Part shown: piece by piece, positions 55,591 to 64,000 of the stretch
Layout: each line of letters begins with the position of its first letter
Numbering within the stretch: the first letter of the stretch is position 1
Assembly (NCBI GenBank): GCA_963785735.1
Contig: CAWAWJ010000002.1
Location: forward strand, 62,001-126,000
Source: REEB95 sp963785735
Lineage (GTDB): Bacteria; Pseudomonadota; Alphaproteobacteria; ATCC43930; CGMCC-115725
Length of the DNA: 64,000 bases
Direction of reading: 5' to 3'
Notes under the pieces: model-generated
The model's input: the letters and a program-made list of their open reading frames with translations, nothing else
What the model was told of the DNA's origin: nothing
The model's database searches: none
Translations under genes and position numbers: made by a program

Positions 55591-56265
55591 TTAGAGCGTG
55601 CCGGCGATGTAATTGACCGCCAGGGCCAAAATCCCGGCATTGAAGAAGAACGCCAGCACGCCATGGGCGAGCGCGAGCCGGCGGATGTGGCGTCCGGTGA
55701 CCTGCACGTCGGAGACTTGGCAGGTCATGCCGACGACGAAGGAGAAATAGAGAAAATCCCAGAAATCCGGCACCCCCTCATGGGGAAATCTGAGGCCGCC
55801 GCGATCCTGTTTTCCCTTTCGCGCGGGATCGTCGCCGTAATAAAGATGCGCGTAATGCAGCGCAAAGATGGTGTGGGTCAGGGTCCAGGAGCAAATCACC
55901 GCCAACCCGGCGAGCAGGATGCGCATACCCGACCCCATCGTGCCGCCCTTCTGCTGCAACATGAAGCCAAGCGCGATCAGGCTCACCGCGGCGGCGGCCA
56001 CCACCACGGTCAGGATCACCCAGCTATAGGTATCCTGGCGCCGCGCGCGCCGCCGCATCAGCCGGGGCGTTATCCGATCGATCACCAGCGCGGTCGTGCC
56101 GAGGAAGAACGCCACGCCAAGTATCCAGCCCAAGGCGAGTGGGAAAGGAAACGGCAGCGCCGCCCAAGCCAGCCAGGAAACGGCGGCGCCGATTACCGCC
56201 GCAAGCGCGAGCCGCCTTTCGGGGCCCAAGGCGAGGATGAGTTGGATCAAGGAATTGCTGGGCAA
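55591..56265 (-). CDS. DUF1345 membrane protein
   Basis: A 224-residue protein with five or six spans. The start is a TTG at 56265 with a GGAGG 5 nt upstream; no ATG fits. It carries the DUF1345 hallmarks HYAHLYYG and DFWDFLYFSFVVGMTCQVSD. Function unknown. It lies 62 nt after the cytochrome gene on the same strand. Confidence 0.85.
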   Translation of the reverse strand: MPSNSLIQLILALGPERRLALAAVIGAAVSWLAWAALPFPFPLALGWILGVAFFLGTTALVIDRITPRLMRRRARRQDTYSWVILTVVVAAAAVSLIALGFMLQQKGGTMGSGMRILLAGLAVICSWTLTHTIFALHYAHLYYGDDPARKGKQDRGGLRFPHEGVPDFWDFLYFSFVVGMTCQVSDVQVTGRHIRRLALAHGVLAFFFNAGILALAVNYIAGTL

Positions 56266-56327
56266 GGCATCCTCCGGTTGCGGGCTAGAGATGCCCGAAA
56301 TCGCCGAGGCCTGTCCAGCGCCGCGCC

Positions 56328-56624
56328 TCAGCCCGACTTGCCGTAGTTCTGCACCAAATAATCGACGATCGCTGGGATATCCTTCGGATCGATCGGCGCG
56401 CCGAAGGCGTTGATCATCTTGTTGACCTCGGCCTGCCAGGCGTCGTGGTTCATGTAGGAGGAATTGGTGCCGATGTAATCGAGGCTGTGGCAGCCGCCGC
56501 AATTGTTCTGCACGGTTTCGAGGCTGGAAGACGGCTTGAGCATCACCTGCTTTTCTTGCGCCGCCGCCGCCACGGGCAGCAGCAACACCAGCAATCCCAA
56601 CAGGTATTTCGTTCGTCCGTTCAT
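56328..56624 (-). CDS. Cytochrome c subunit of a sulfite dehydrogenase (SorB-like)
   Basis: A 98-residue periplasmic cytochrome c with signal peptide 1-22. The haem site is CGGCH (about residues 42-46), and the axial Met is probably in NKMINAFGAPI or NSSYMNHD. It is 13 nt downstream of the sulfite-oxidase-type gene and probably takes electrons from it. The name is by context, since single-haem cytochromes are alike. Confidence 0.82.
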   Translation of the reverse strand: MNGRTKYLLGLLVLLLPVAAAAQEKQVMLKPSSSLETVQNNCGGCHSLDYIGTNSSYMNHDAWQAEVNKMINAFGAPIDPKDIPAIVDYLVQNYGKSG

Positions 56625-56637
56625 GGCGCTTCTCCCT

Positions 56638-57873
56638 TCACGCGACGTTGACGGTCAGCGGCAGGGGCACATTATTGTGATAGCCCGCCGGGTTGAAGAT
56701 CAGGCTCGAAGCCTGGGTTTGGCCGACGCCGTTGGTCGCCCGGGCCAGCACGGTGTAGCCGCCCGGCTTCTGCTCGACGAAGCGGAAGCTCCAGGGGCGG
56801 AAGGCGAAACGGCCGTAATCCTGGCCCAACGCCGCTTGACGCCATTGCTGGCCGCCATCGGTCGAGACCTCGACGCCGGTGATGCCGTAGCCCGCATCCC
56901 AGGCGATGCCCTTGATGGCGAGCGCCTGGCCGGGCTTGACGCTGGCCGAGGATACGTCCGGCGTGGTGATGAGCGTATTCACCACCATCTCGGTGATCGG
57001 CGTGTTGGCGAGAGTTTCCTGGGACATGAAATTCTGCACGATTGCGAACTTGCCGGCCGGTATGCGATAGGCCGATTTCATCCAGAACCCGTCGAACGGC
57101 TTGGTCACCGCGTTGAGCGATACGATGTGCTTCATCCAGTAAGTCCCGGTCCAGCCGGGGATCACGAGCCGGGCCGGGAAGCCGTTGAAATGCGGCAACG
57201 GCTTTCCGTTCATCGCGTAAGCGACCAGGGTGTTCTCGTCGAGGGCTTTCCACACCGGGATGCTCTTGACGAATTTGGGCGTCTTGTCGAGGACCGGCCC
57301 GTCGGCGCCGTCGAAGACGATCTCGACCGCCTCGGGCTTCAATCCCGCCTTGGCGAGAATGTCCTTGAGCCGCGCGCCCTTCCAGACGGCGTTGCCCATC
57401 GCGCCGACGCCCCACTCGACGCCCGGCACATGCGGGGTCGACAAGCCGCGCCGGTTGCCCGAGCATTGCAGGACGGCGGGAATCTCGACGGCCTCGAAAT
57501 TCTTTTGCAGATCGTCCAGCGAAAGCGCGAAGGGGGTCGCCGCCGCCTCGCCGCCGATCTGGAGCCGCCAGGTCTTGGCGTCGATGGAATCCGGAATTGC
57601 GGCGAGGTGGTAGCGCACGAAGAAAGCGTCGTTGGCGGTGAACTCGGAATTGAAATAGGAAACCGGCGTCTCGTAATTGGGCGGCCGGTAGCTGAGCTTG
57701 ATCAGCGGCTTCTTGCCCGGCAGGGCTTCAAGCGTTGCCGTCGCGTATTCGCCATCCGGCAAGCCGGGCACCAGGGGAACCTGGTCCGCGGCGCGCGCCA
57801 GGCGCGGCAGCATTTGCGGCCCGGCAAGCGCCAGCGCGCCCGTGGCCTTCAACAGCGATCGGCGATCGAGCAT
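56638..57873 (-). CDS. Sulfite dehydrogenase, molybdenum-cofactor subunit (SorA-like)
   Basis: A 411-residue periplasmic enzyme starting at 57873 with GGGAGGG upstream. A Tat signal is visible (MLDRRSLLKATGALALAGP, twin Arg). The Mo-ligating Cys lies in VLQCSGNRRG (about residue 145), and NGFPARLVIPGWTGTYWMK is typical of the family, followed by a C-terminal dimerisation domain with TDGGQQWRQA. It oxidises sulfite to sulfate, passing electrons to the adjacent cytochrome c. Confidence 0.9.
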   Translation of the reverse strand: MLDRRSLLKATGALALAGPQMLPRLARAADQVPLVPGLPDGEYATATLEALPGKKPLIKLSYRPPNYETPVSYFNSEFTANDAFFVRYHLAAIPDSIDAKTWRLQIGGEAAATPFALSLDDLQKNFEAVEIPAVLQCSGNRRGLSTPHVPGVEWGVGAMGNAVWKGARLKDILAKAGLKPEAVEIVFDGADGPVLDKTPKFVKSIPVWKALDENTLVAYAMNGKPLPHFNGFPARLVIPGWTGTYWMKHIVSLNAVTKPFDGFWMKSAYRIPAGKFAIVQNFMSQETLANTPITEMVVNTLITTPDVSSASVKPGQALAIKGIAWDAGYGITGVEVSTDGGQQWRQAALGQDYGRFAFRPWSFRFVEQKPGGYTVLARATNGVGQTQASSLIFNPAGYHNNVPLPLTVNVA

Positions 57874-57985
57874 GATTCCCTCCCCCTTGCTTGTGCGGCG
57901 GTCTCGAGCCGCCTCGGCGACCGTCACGCTAACAGAAGCCGCCCGGGGCGCAATATATTGAAGAAATTGGGAATTTAGACATATA

Positions 57986-58006
57986 TAACAGTAACATCTT
58001 GTTATT
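57986..58006. promoter_or_regulatory. Candidate operator between sulfite dehydrogenase and nadX-like gene
   Basis: A perfect inverted repeat, ATAAC-N11-GTTAT (57986-57990 and 58002-58006), in an AT-rich segment between divergent genes. The T-N11-A-like spacing is typical of LysR-type regulator sites, but the regulator is not adjacent. It may control either or both genes. Confidence 0.4.
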
Positions 58007-58121
58007 TCCGGACGTGAAATAAACTGCGGCGGGCGGCGGGCGAGAATGGTTTCAACGTGGCTCCGAGCGGCCTCGCCCATTCCCGCCCATTCTGCGATCT
58101 TCGGCGCCGGAGGTTCGCCTC

Positions 58122-58928
58122 ATGAAAGAGCTGAGTGTCGCGATCGGCGGGCTGGGCGCCATCGGCATGGCGGTGGCGAAACGGCTTCACGCCGGAATTC
58201 CCGGCTTGCGGCTGGTTGCGGTGTCGGCGCGCGACCGTCCGGCCGCCGCGAAAAGACTCGCGGAAGCCGGCATCGCGGCGCCGGTGGTGGATCTGGCCGA
58301 ACTCGCGACTCTCGCCGAGATCGTGGTCGAATGCCTGCCCGCGGCGCAATTCCGCGCCATCGCCGAACCCGCGATCGAGCGCGGGCGCATCTTCATGCCC
58401 TTGAGCGCCGGCGCGCTCTTGGAGAATTTCGATCTGGCCGGGCGCGCGAAGCAGACCGGCGCACGCATCATCGTGCCGACCGGCGCGCTGTTGGGATTGG
58501 ACGCGGTGCGCGCCGTGGCCGAAGGCAAAATCCATTCGGTCACGATGGTATCGCGCAAGCCGCCCCGGGGGCTCGAAGACGCGCCCTATCTGGCCGAGCA
58601 CAGGATTTCGCTCGCCGGCTTGAAAGCGCCGCTCAAGGTTTTCGCCGGCAACGCGCGCGACGGAGCCCGGGGCTTTCCCGCCAATGTCAACGTGGCGGCG
58701 GCGCTGTCGCTCGCGGGCATCGGCCCCGACAAGACGCGGCTCGAAATTTTGGCCGACCCGGCGATCGACCGCAACATTCACCGCATCGAGGTCGAGGCCG
58801 ACAGCGCGCGTTTTTCCATGACCATCGAAAACGTGCCGTCGGAAAATCCCAAGACCGGGCGCATCACGCCCTTGAGCGTCATCGCCTGTCTCAAGGGGCT
58901 GGTTGCGCCGCTCAAGATCGGCAGCTGA
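58122..58928 (+). CDS. nadX: L-aspartate dehydrogenase-like protein
   Basis: A 268-residue NAD(P)-dependent enzyme with a Rossmann start (VAIGGLGAIGMAVAKRL) and DUF108/aspartate-dehydrogenase C-terminal domain. The catalytic-domain segments include VPTGALLGLDAVRA, RKPPRGLEDAPYL, FPANVNVAAALSLAGIGPDK and RIEVEADSARFSMTIEN. It could supply iminoaspartate for NAD synthesis. No nadA or nadC is nearby. Confidence 0.85.
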   Translation: MKELSVAIGGLGAIGMAVAKRLHAGIPGLRLVAVSARDRPAAAKRLAEAGIAAPVVDLAELATLAEIVVECLPAAQFRAIAEPAIERGRIFMPLSAGALLENFDLAGRAKQTGARIIVPTGALLGLDAVRAVAEGKIHSVTMVSRKPPRGLEDAPYLAEHRISLAGLKAPLKVFAGNARDGARGFPANVNVAAALSLAGIGPDKTRLEILADPAIDRNIHRIEVEADSARFSMTIENVPSENPKTGRITPLSVIACLKGLVAPLKIGS

Positions 58929-58931
58929 GCC

Positions 58932-59326
<395 letters not shown>

Positions 59327-59330
<4 letters not shown>

Positions 59331-59488
59331 GGCTGATTTATCGGGACGCGGGGCGCGCCGCAATTGCGCCCGCCGACGGAGGCGCAGGATTGCTGCTGGT
59401 TCCAGTCGTAGAAATCATAGAGCAATTGGGACAAGACGATCACGGCGATGACGGCGGCGATGATGCTAAGCAGGGCGCGGGTACTCAT
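59327..59488 (-). CDS. Small single-span membrane protein coupled to msrB
   Basis: A 53-residue protein (start 59488: MSTRALLSIIAAVIAVIVLS). One hydrophobic helix, then a short domain with two Cys (QSCASVGGRNCG) and a Pro-rich end. Its TGA overlaps the msrB ATG, so it is on the same mRNA. No family recognised. Confidence 0.65.
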
Positions 59489-59588
59489 GCGGGCGGCAGT
59501 ATGCCGCCGGCGGCGGGCTCGGGGCAAGGGGGCGCCTTCCCGCCGCCCCGGTTTGCGCTATCATGGCGATCACGATAAGGAGAGCTTC

Positions 59589-60170
59589 ATGGCGGCGCCC
59601 AGCATGGCGGTGGAAGAGCGGCCCAGCCTGATCCGGTGGGGTCATCTGCGCTATGTCGCGGCGGCCTTCGCCGTGCTGGCGGCGGCGGTTCTGCTCGGCA
59701 ACATCTTTTTCCTCGATTTCATCCATGTCATGTGCGGCGTGATGTGGACCGGTATCGACGTGTTCGTGGGATTCGTGCTGGGCCCGGCGCTGCGCCAGGT
59801 CGATCTGCCCGCGCGCCGCGCGCTTTCCATGAAGCTCTTGCCGCGCATGCTGTTCCTGATGCCGTCGCTCGCCATCATCACCGGCACGGCGGGCTATGTC
59901 CTCGCCAAGACCCTGGGCTTTTTCGAACTGCCTTATCCCGGCAAGCTCTGGATCGACGCGGCGCTGGTCGTCATCGCCATCCTCACGGTCCAGGGACTGT
60001 GCATCCTGCTGCCGATCAATCTGCTCACCTGCCTCGAATTGCAGAAGGAGCGGCCCGATCTCGACAAGCTCGGCCGCCGCATGCGCGTCTATGTGCGCCA
60101 CACCGCGCTGCAGGCCTCGCTGCAGATCGCCATCATCGTGGTGATGGCGCGCTTCGCCACCGGCCTGTGA
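59589..60170 (+). CDS. Conserved membrane protein, possibly CopD/DUF2269-like
   Basis: A 193-residue protein starting at 59589 with GGAG upstream. Four or five spans; the core reads FLDFIHVMCGVMWTGIDVFVG then KLLPRMLFLMPSLAIITGT. The conserved His in the first long helix and Trp-Thr-Gly in the next resemble haem- or copper-handling membrane families, but I cannot fix the family. Its TGA overlaps the hrpB GTG. Confidence 0.7.
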   Translation: MAAPSMAVEERPSLIRWGHLRYVAAAFAVLAAAVLLGNIFFLDFIHVMCGVMWTGIDVFVGFVLGPALRQVDLPARRALSMKLLPRMLFLMPSLAIITGTAGYVLAKTLGFFELPYPGKLWIDAALVVIAILTVQGLCILLPINLLTCLELQKERPDLDKLGRRMRVYVRHTALQASLQIAIIVVMARFATGL

Positions 60171-62695
60171 CGGCTTTCGATCCGGGAAAATTCGCCGGCG
60201 CATTGCCGGTGAGCGAGACGCTGCCCGCGCTCAAGACGGCGCTCTCAGAAAAAGGCGCGGCGGTGCTCGAAGCGCCGCCCGGCGCGGGCAAGACGACGCT
60301 GGCGCCTCTCGCCCTGCTCGATGAATCCTGGCTCAAGGGGAAAAGAATTCTGATGCTGGAGCCGCGCCGGCTGGCGACGCGCGCGGCGGCGCGGCGCATG
60401 GCGCAGATGCTGGGCGAAAGCGCGGGCGAGACGGTGGGTTTCCGCACGAGATTGGAAACCCGCATTGGGCCCAAGACGCGCATCGAGGTGATGACCGAGG
60501 GGATTTTGCCGCGATTGATCGAGGACGATCCCGGGCTCGAGGGCGTGGGATTGGTGATCTTCGACGAATTCCACGAACGCAGCCTCGAAGCCGATCTGGG
60601 CTTGGCGCTGGCGCTGGATTCGCGGCGGCATTTGCGGGGGGATTTGCGCCTGCTGGTCATGTCGGCGACCATCGAAGGCGACAAGGTGGCGAGGCTTTTG
60701 GGGGATGCGCCGGTGGTGGCGAGCCAGGGGCGGAGCTTCCCGGTCGAAATCCGGCACCTGTCTCGACCGATGCCTGACCGTTTCGAATCCGGCGTGGCGG
60801 CGGCAATCAAACGCGCGCTCGGGGAAGAGAGCGGCAGCGTGCTGGTGTTCCTGCCCGGCGGCGCGGAAATCCGGCGTGTCGCGCGGCTCTTAGAAGAATC
60901 GGCGCTGGGCGCGGATGTTTCGGTCGCGCCGCTTTATGGCGATCTCGCGCCCGAGGCGCAGGATCAGGCCCTGCTGCCCTCCCCGCCGGGCAAGCGGAAA
61001 GTGGTGCTGGCGACGTCGATTGCCGAGACCAGTCTCACCATCGAAGGCATCCGCATTGTCATCGATGGCGGCTTGATGCGCGTGCCGCGTTACGAGCCCG
61101 GGAGCGGCATGACGCGGCTGGCGACGATCCGGGTGTCTCAGGCCTCGGCCAAACAGCGCAGCGGCCGCGCCGGACGGCTCGAACCCGGCATCGCCTATCG
61201 CTTATGGCCCGAGGCCGAAGAGGCGCAGCTTCGCCCCTTCAACGCGCCGGAAATCCTCGAAGCCGATTTGGCGCCCTTGGCCTTGGCGCTGGCGCAATGG
61301 GGCGCGGCCGATCCCGCCGCCATCGCCTTGCTCGACCCGCCGCCGGCCGCCGCCTATGCCGAAGCCAAGGCGCTGCTCTCGCGCCTCGGCGCGCTCGACG
61401 CCAAGGGGCAAATCACCCGGCACGGCAAGGCCATGGCGGCGCTGGGCTTGCATCCGCGCCTGGCGCATATGGTCCTGACCGGAAAAGAAAAGGGAATGGG
61501 CGCGGCGGCCGCGGCGATCGCCGCGCTGCTGATGGAGCGCGATATTTTGCGCGCGAAGCCGGGCGCGCGAGACGCCGATCTGCGCTTGCGGCTGGAGATG
61601 CTGGGGAAGCGGAGCGCCGCGCGAAATCCGCCGGCGGGGATGGCGCTCGATCGCGGCGCGGCAGAGCGCGCGCGCCAGGCGGCGCGGCAGATCGGGCAAA
61701 GGCTCGGGATCGGCGGGGGAGAGATCGACGCGCGCGAGGCGGGGCGGCTTCTGGCCCTGGCCTATCCCGACCGCATCGCGCAAAAGCGGCCGGGCGCGCG
61801 GGGGCAATTCCTGCTCGCAAACGGCAAAGGCGCGGAGCTGCAACCCGCCGACGCGCTGGCGGGCGAGGATTATCTGGCGGTGGCGGATTTGGACGGAGAG
61901 AAGCGGGTGGCGCGGATTTTCCTCGCGGCGCCCTTGAACCGCGCCGGGATCGAGGAGGATTTCGCCGGGAAGATCGCGGCGGAGGAGATGGTCGATTGGG
62001 ATTCGCGCCGGGAGGCGGTGTTGGCGCGAAGCCGCCTGATGCTGGGCGCGCTGGTGCTCGAGGACAAGCCGCTGGCATCTCCCGACCCCGCGCGCGTGAC
62101 GGCGGCGCTCATCCAGGGCATCCGCGAATTGGGGCTGAAGGCGCTGCCCTGGAGCCGCGAGGCCGAATCCTTGCGCGCGCGGATTTCCTTCCTGCGGCGC
62201 ATTGACGGCGATGCTTGGCCGGACTTATCCGGCGAAGCTTTGATGGAAAACCTGGGGGATTGGCTGGCGCCTTATCTGGCGGGGATGTCACGGCGCGCGC
62301 AGTTGCAAAATCTCGATCTGGCGGCGGCGCTCTTGGCGCGGCTTTCGCATGCCCAACGCCAGGCGCTCGACAAGCTCGCGCCTTCGCATGTGGCCGTGCC
62401 GAGCGGCTCGCGCATCGCCATCGATTATTCGGGCGAGAATCCCGGGCTGGCGGTCAAGTTGCAGGAGATGTTCGGCGCGCGCGAAACCCCCGCCGTGGCG
62501 GGCGGACGCGTGGCCTTGGTCATCCATCTGCTCTCCCCCGCCGGACGGCCCCTGCAAGTGACCAGCGATCTCGCGGGGTTTTGGCGCAACAGCTATCCGC
62601 AAGTGCGCTCCGAGATGCGCGGCCGCTATCCCCGCCACCCCTGGCCCGAAGACCCGCTCGCAGCCGCGCCGACCAAGCGGACGAAGAAACGCTAA
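60167..62695 (+). CDS. hrpB: ATP-dependent helicase HrpB
   Basis: An SF2 DEAH-type helicase of 842 residues. The start is the GTG at 60167, coupled to the upstream gene by GTGA. Walker A is APPGAGKT (residues 36-43), motif II is DEFH (VIFDEFHERS), motif III SAT (VMSATIEG), motif VI QRSGRAGRLEPG. The C-terminal HrpB domain follows and ends RYPRHPWPEDPLAA. Role in bacteria is unclear. The stop overlaps the convergent gene at 62692 by 4 nt. Confidence 0.93.
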   Translation: MTAFDPGKFAGALPVSETLPALKTALSEKGAAVLEAPPGAGKTTLAPLALLDESWLKGKRILMLEPRRLATRAAARRMAQMLGESAGETVGFRTRLETRIGPKTRIEVMTEGILPRLIEDDPGLEGVGLVIFDEFHERSLEADLGLALALDSRRHLRGDLRLLVMSATIEGDKVARLLGDAPVVASQGRSFPVEIRHLSRPMPDRFESGVAAAIKRALGEESGSVLVFLPGGAEIRRVARLLEESALGADVSVAPLYGDLAPEAQDQALLPSPPGKRKVVLATSIAETSLTIEGIRIVIDGGLMRVPRYEPGSGMTRLATIRVSQASAKQRSGRAGRLEPGIAYRLWPEAEEAQLRPFNAPEILEADLAPLALALAQWGAADPAAIALLDPPPAAAYAEAKALLSRLGALDAKGQITRHGKAMAALGLHPRLAHMVLTGKEKGMGAAAAAIAALLMERDILRAKPGARDADLRLRLEMLGKRSAARNPPAGMALDRGAAERARQAARQIGQRLGIGGGEIDAREAGRLLALAYPDRIAQKRPGARGQFLLANGKGAELQPADALAGEDYLAVADLDGEKRVARIFLAAPLNRAGIEEDFAGKIAAEEMVDWDSRREAVLARSRLMLGALVLEDKPLASPDPARVTAALIQGIRELGLKALPWSREAESLRARISFLRRIDGDAWPDLSGEALMENLGDWLAPYLAGMSRRAQLQNLDLAAALLARLSHAQRQALDKLAPSHVAVPSGSRIAIDYSGENPGLAVKLQEMFGARETPAVAGGRVALVIHLLSPAGRPLQVTSDLAGFWRNSYPQVRSEMRGRYPRHPWPEDPLAAAPTKRTKKR

Positions 62696-62934
62696 ATCCA
62701 CTTCTGATATTTGGCGATCTTTTCGTCCAAATCTTTTTCAAGCTCGGGGTATTGCGAAAATACCTTATCGAGAATCTCGGTATTGATCTCCAAGCCGACC
62801 CGCGCAATGGCCTTCACATAGGCTTGACATTCTTTGGGATCGCAATGCTTCTGGAGCAGAGGAATCAAGTTGTTCAAATCGCCAAAGCTTTTCCACGCCA
62901 CCAGCGCAACGTGATGCGCCATATCTTTATCCAT
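62692..62934 (-). CDS. Small protein, tandem paralogue A
   Basis: An 80-residue protein. The start ATG at 62934 has GAGGAG upstream; an ATG at 62958 has none. It reads MDKDMAHHVALVAWKSFGDL and ends KDLDEKIAKYQKWI. Mostly helical and charged, no signal peptide or membrane span. By hand about 35 of 79 positions match the next gene upstream (paralogue B) without gaps. I recognise no family. Codons are AT-rich relative to the window. Confidence 0.75.
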   Translation of the reverse strand: MDKDMAHHVALVAWKSFGDLNNLIPLLQKHCDPKECQAYVKAIARVGLEINTEILDKVFSQYPELEKDLDEKIAKYQKWI

Positions 62935-62945
62935 TTGTGCGCTCC

Positions 62946-63197
62946 TCAACCCACCCATTCACCATACTTGCTTATCTTGTTGTCTTTCTCTTTTTTCAAT
63001 TCCGGATGTTTTGAGAATACCCGGCCCAGTATCTCACCGTCGATAGTTTCGACTGCCGCAGCTATGGTCTTCTGATACTCTTTATACGTACTCGGGTCGG
63101 AATGTACTTCAAGAAATGATCGCAAATCCTCCAGCTCAGAGAAAATCCTCTGGGTGACTCTCACGATGTGTTTTGCCATATCTTTATCTTTAGTCAC
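62946..63197 (-). CDS. Small protein, tandem paralogue B
   Basis: An 83-residue protein starting at 63197 (MTKDKDMAKHIVRVTQRIFS), ending KEKDNKISKYGEWVG. It shares with paralogue A the blocks KDMA-H, HxDP, EIL-VFS--PEL and a D-KI-KY-W ending. It sits 11 nt after the interrupted upstream gene and 11 nt before paralogue A, so the three form one operon. The start has a GGAGGG tract just upstream. Unknown function; a cytoplasmic partner or immunity-like protein is possible. Confidence 0.72.
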   Translation of the reverse strand: MTKDKDMAKHIVRVTQRIFSELEDLRSFLEVHSDPSTYKEYQKTIAAAVETIDGEILGRVFSKHPELKKEKDNKISKYGEWVG

Positions 63198-63208
63198 TGG
63201 ACCCTCCC

Positions 63209-63844
63209 TCAGGAAAATTCTTCAAGGCATTCACTAAGGCATCTGCGATATGCATAATCATTCAAATCGCTGTAATGGTACGGCTTTAATCTTTCCAGTA
63301 TTTTATAACAACGTTCGTGACATATATCACGAGGAGCGGTTGCGGCGGCGTCTTGTTCATTAGCGACGTTTGGGACTTTGTCGTTTTCTGCATTACCAAC
63401 CGGCGCGAACCAGCCGGCGTTGGGTGGTCCACCGAGGCGTGGGTGTTTTGCCGGATCCCAATCCACCTTGAGAATTCCGCTTTGATAAAGCGCCTTGGCC
63501 AGCGCGGCGGCCTCCTCATACGACCGCATGAGCGGCGGCAGATCGGGGAACTGCAGATGAAGCGTGGCGATTTTGGCGCGAAGGAGTGCGCCGTCATTGA
63601 GCGCCCGCGCGACGGCAATGAGACTATTTGCTCTGGACGAGACATCGACCGGCAGGCCGTAACAGAAGCCCAAATCGGCGTTGAGCGCCGCTGTCGAACG
63701 CGGAGCCCATGTTTCTCGCCCTGATTAACCGGTCGTGCGCTTTAAAAGAGGAACCGGACCGACGAAGGCGCCATCGGCATCGCAAGAGACGCCGCGTCCG
63801 CCCGGCGATGAAAGCCGGAAATGCCGTATCGGCCAACGGGGCAT
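63209..63844 (-). pseudogene. Interrupted gene for a modular protein with Cys-rich C-terminus
   Basis: The frame starts at an ATG at 63844 (MPRWPIRHFRLSSPGGRG) with AAGGAG 7 nt upstream, meets an in-frame TAA at 63725-63727 (codon 40), and then stays open to the stop at 63209. Blocks are GAFVGPVPLL before the TAA, then TAALNADLGFCYGLPVDVSS, ALLRAKIATLHLQFPDLPPL, LKVDWDPAKHPRLGGPPNAG, and a C-terminus with C-x3-C and C-x3-C (DICHERCY, RRCLSECLEEF). The part after the stop (63209-63673 from a TTG) could be made alone. From memory this architecture occurs in hypothetical alphaproteobacterial proteins with variable ends; I cannot verify that here. Confidence 0.7.
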
Positions 63845-64000
63845 GGCCAAGCTCCTTCGAAAATGCGCGTGAAACCCTCGGTGGGGATGGCCCGAATCCA
63901 GCCCCGCCACATCCCTGCCATGCGGAGGATTGCTTGGCCTTTGCCGCGCCGGTTTGCCAGAATGGCGCCAATTCGGGCGCCGAAAGATCGAGGACAAGAC

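Noticed and set aside
63725..63997. A 90-codon frame at the right edge starting at 63997
   Set aside because: The part before 63844 has no binding site or recognisable sequence. The final 39 codons are the true N-terminus of the interrupted gene and are described there.

Overview
The window looks like chromosomal DNA from a GC-rich alphaproteobacterium. The evidence is the order of the ribosomal and RNA polymerase genes, two tuf genes (one in the str operon, one between tRNA-Tyr/tRNA-Gly and tRNA-Trp/secE), an aerobic ThiO-type thiamine pathway, and GC-heavy third codon positions. I cannot place it to genus.

Positions 1-25235 are an almost unbroken minus-strand block of information-processing genes. 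In order of transcription they are tRNA-Tyr, tRNA-Gly, tuf (second copy), tRNA-Trp, secE, nusG, rplK, rplA, rplJ, rplL, rpoB and rpoC, ending in a clear terminator at 11498-11526. The str-S10-spc series follows from a near-consensus promoter at 11330-11358: rpsL, rpsG, fusA, tuf, rpsJ, rplC, rplD, rplW, rplB, rpsS, rplV, rpsC, rplP, rpmC, rpsQ, rplN, rplX, rplE and rpsN, the last running off the window edge. As given, rpoC is broken by one extra base near 13230.

Positions 25375-31524 are envelope genes: small secreted or lipoprotein genes, a PqiA/PqiB-like pair in which PqiB has only two MCE domains, DUF3096, rlmB and tRNA-Thr. The tRNA-Thr gene is followed by four tandem units that each end in a copy of the tRNA 3' end. 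Positions 31525-40120 hold a sigma-54-like promoter with a hairpin-rich leader, followed by surface-polysaccharide genes (polyprenyl-phosphate sugar-phosphate transferase, GT4 glycosyltransferase, CapD-like epimerase/dehydratase, rfbA, rfbB), a nuclease and a YdcF protein. Positions 40152-46504 hold panC, a divergent zinc ABC transporter (znuA / znuC-znuB) and a TRAP transporter (dctPQM).

Positions 46641-55560 are dominated by thiamine synthesis: thiC and thiO-thiS-thiG-thiE, each under its own TPP riboswitch. Interspersed are a Nudix hydrolase, two DoxX proteins, a Lys/Thr-rich secreted protein, an Flp-type pilin and a YfcG-like GST. Positions 55591-62695 carry a DUF1345 protein, a sulfite dehydrogenase pair (cytochrome c and Mo-cofactor subunit), an aspartate dehydrogenase-like gene, msrB and hrpB.

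The last 1.3 kb (62692-63844) differ from the rest. They are visibly AT-richer, with two tandem paralogous small proteins placed directly after a gene that has a good start and ribosome binding site but an in-frame TAA at codon 40. This is the best candidate for an undescribed system in the window. The tRNA-Thr repeat array, the divergent zinc-transporter junction and the sigma-54 leader come next.
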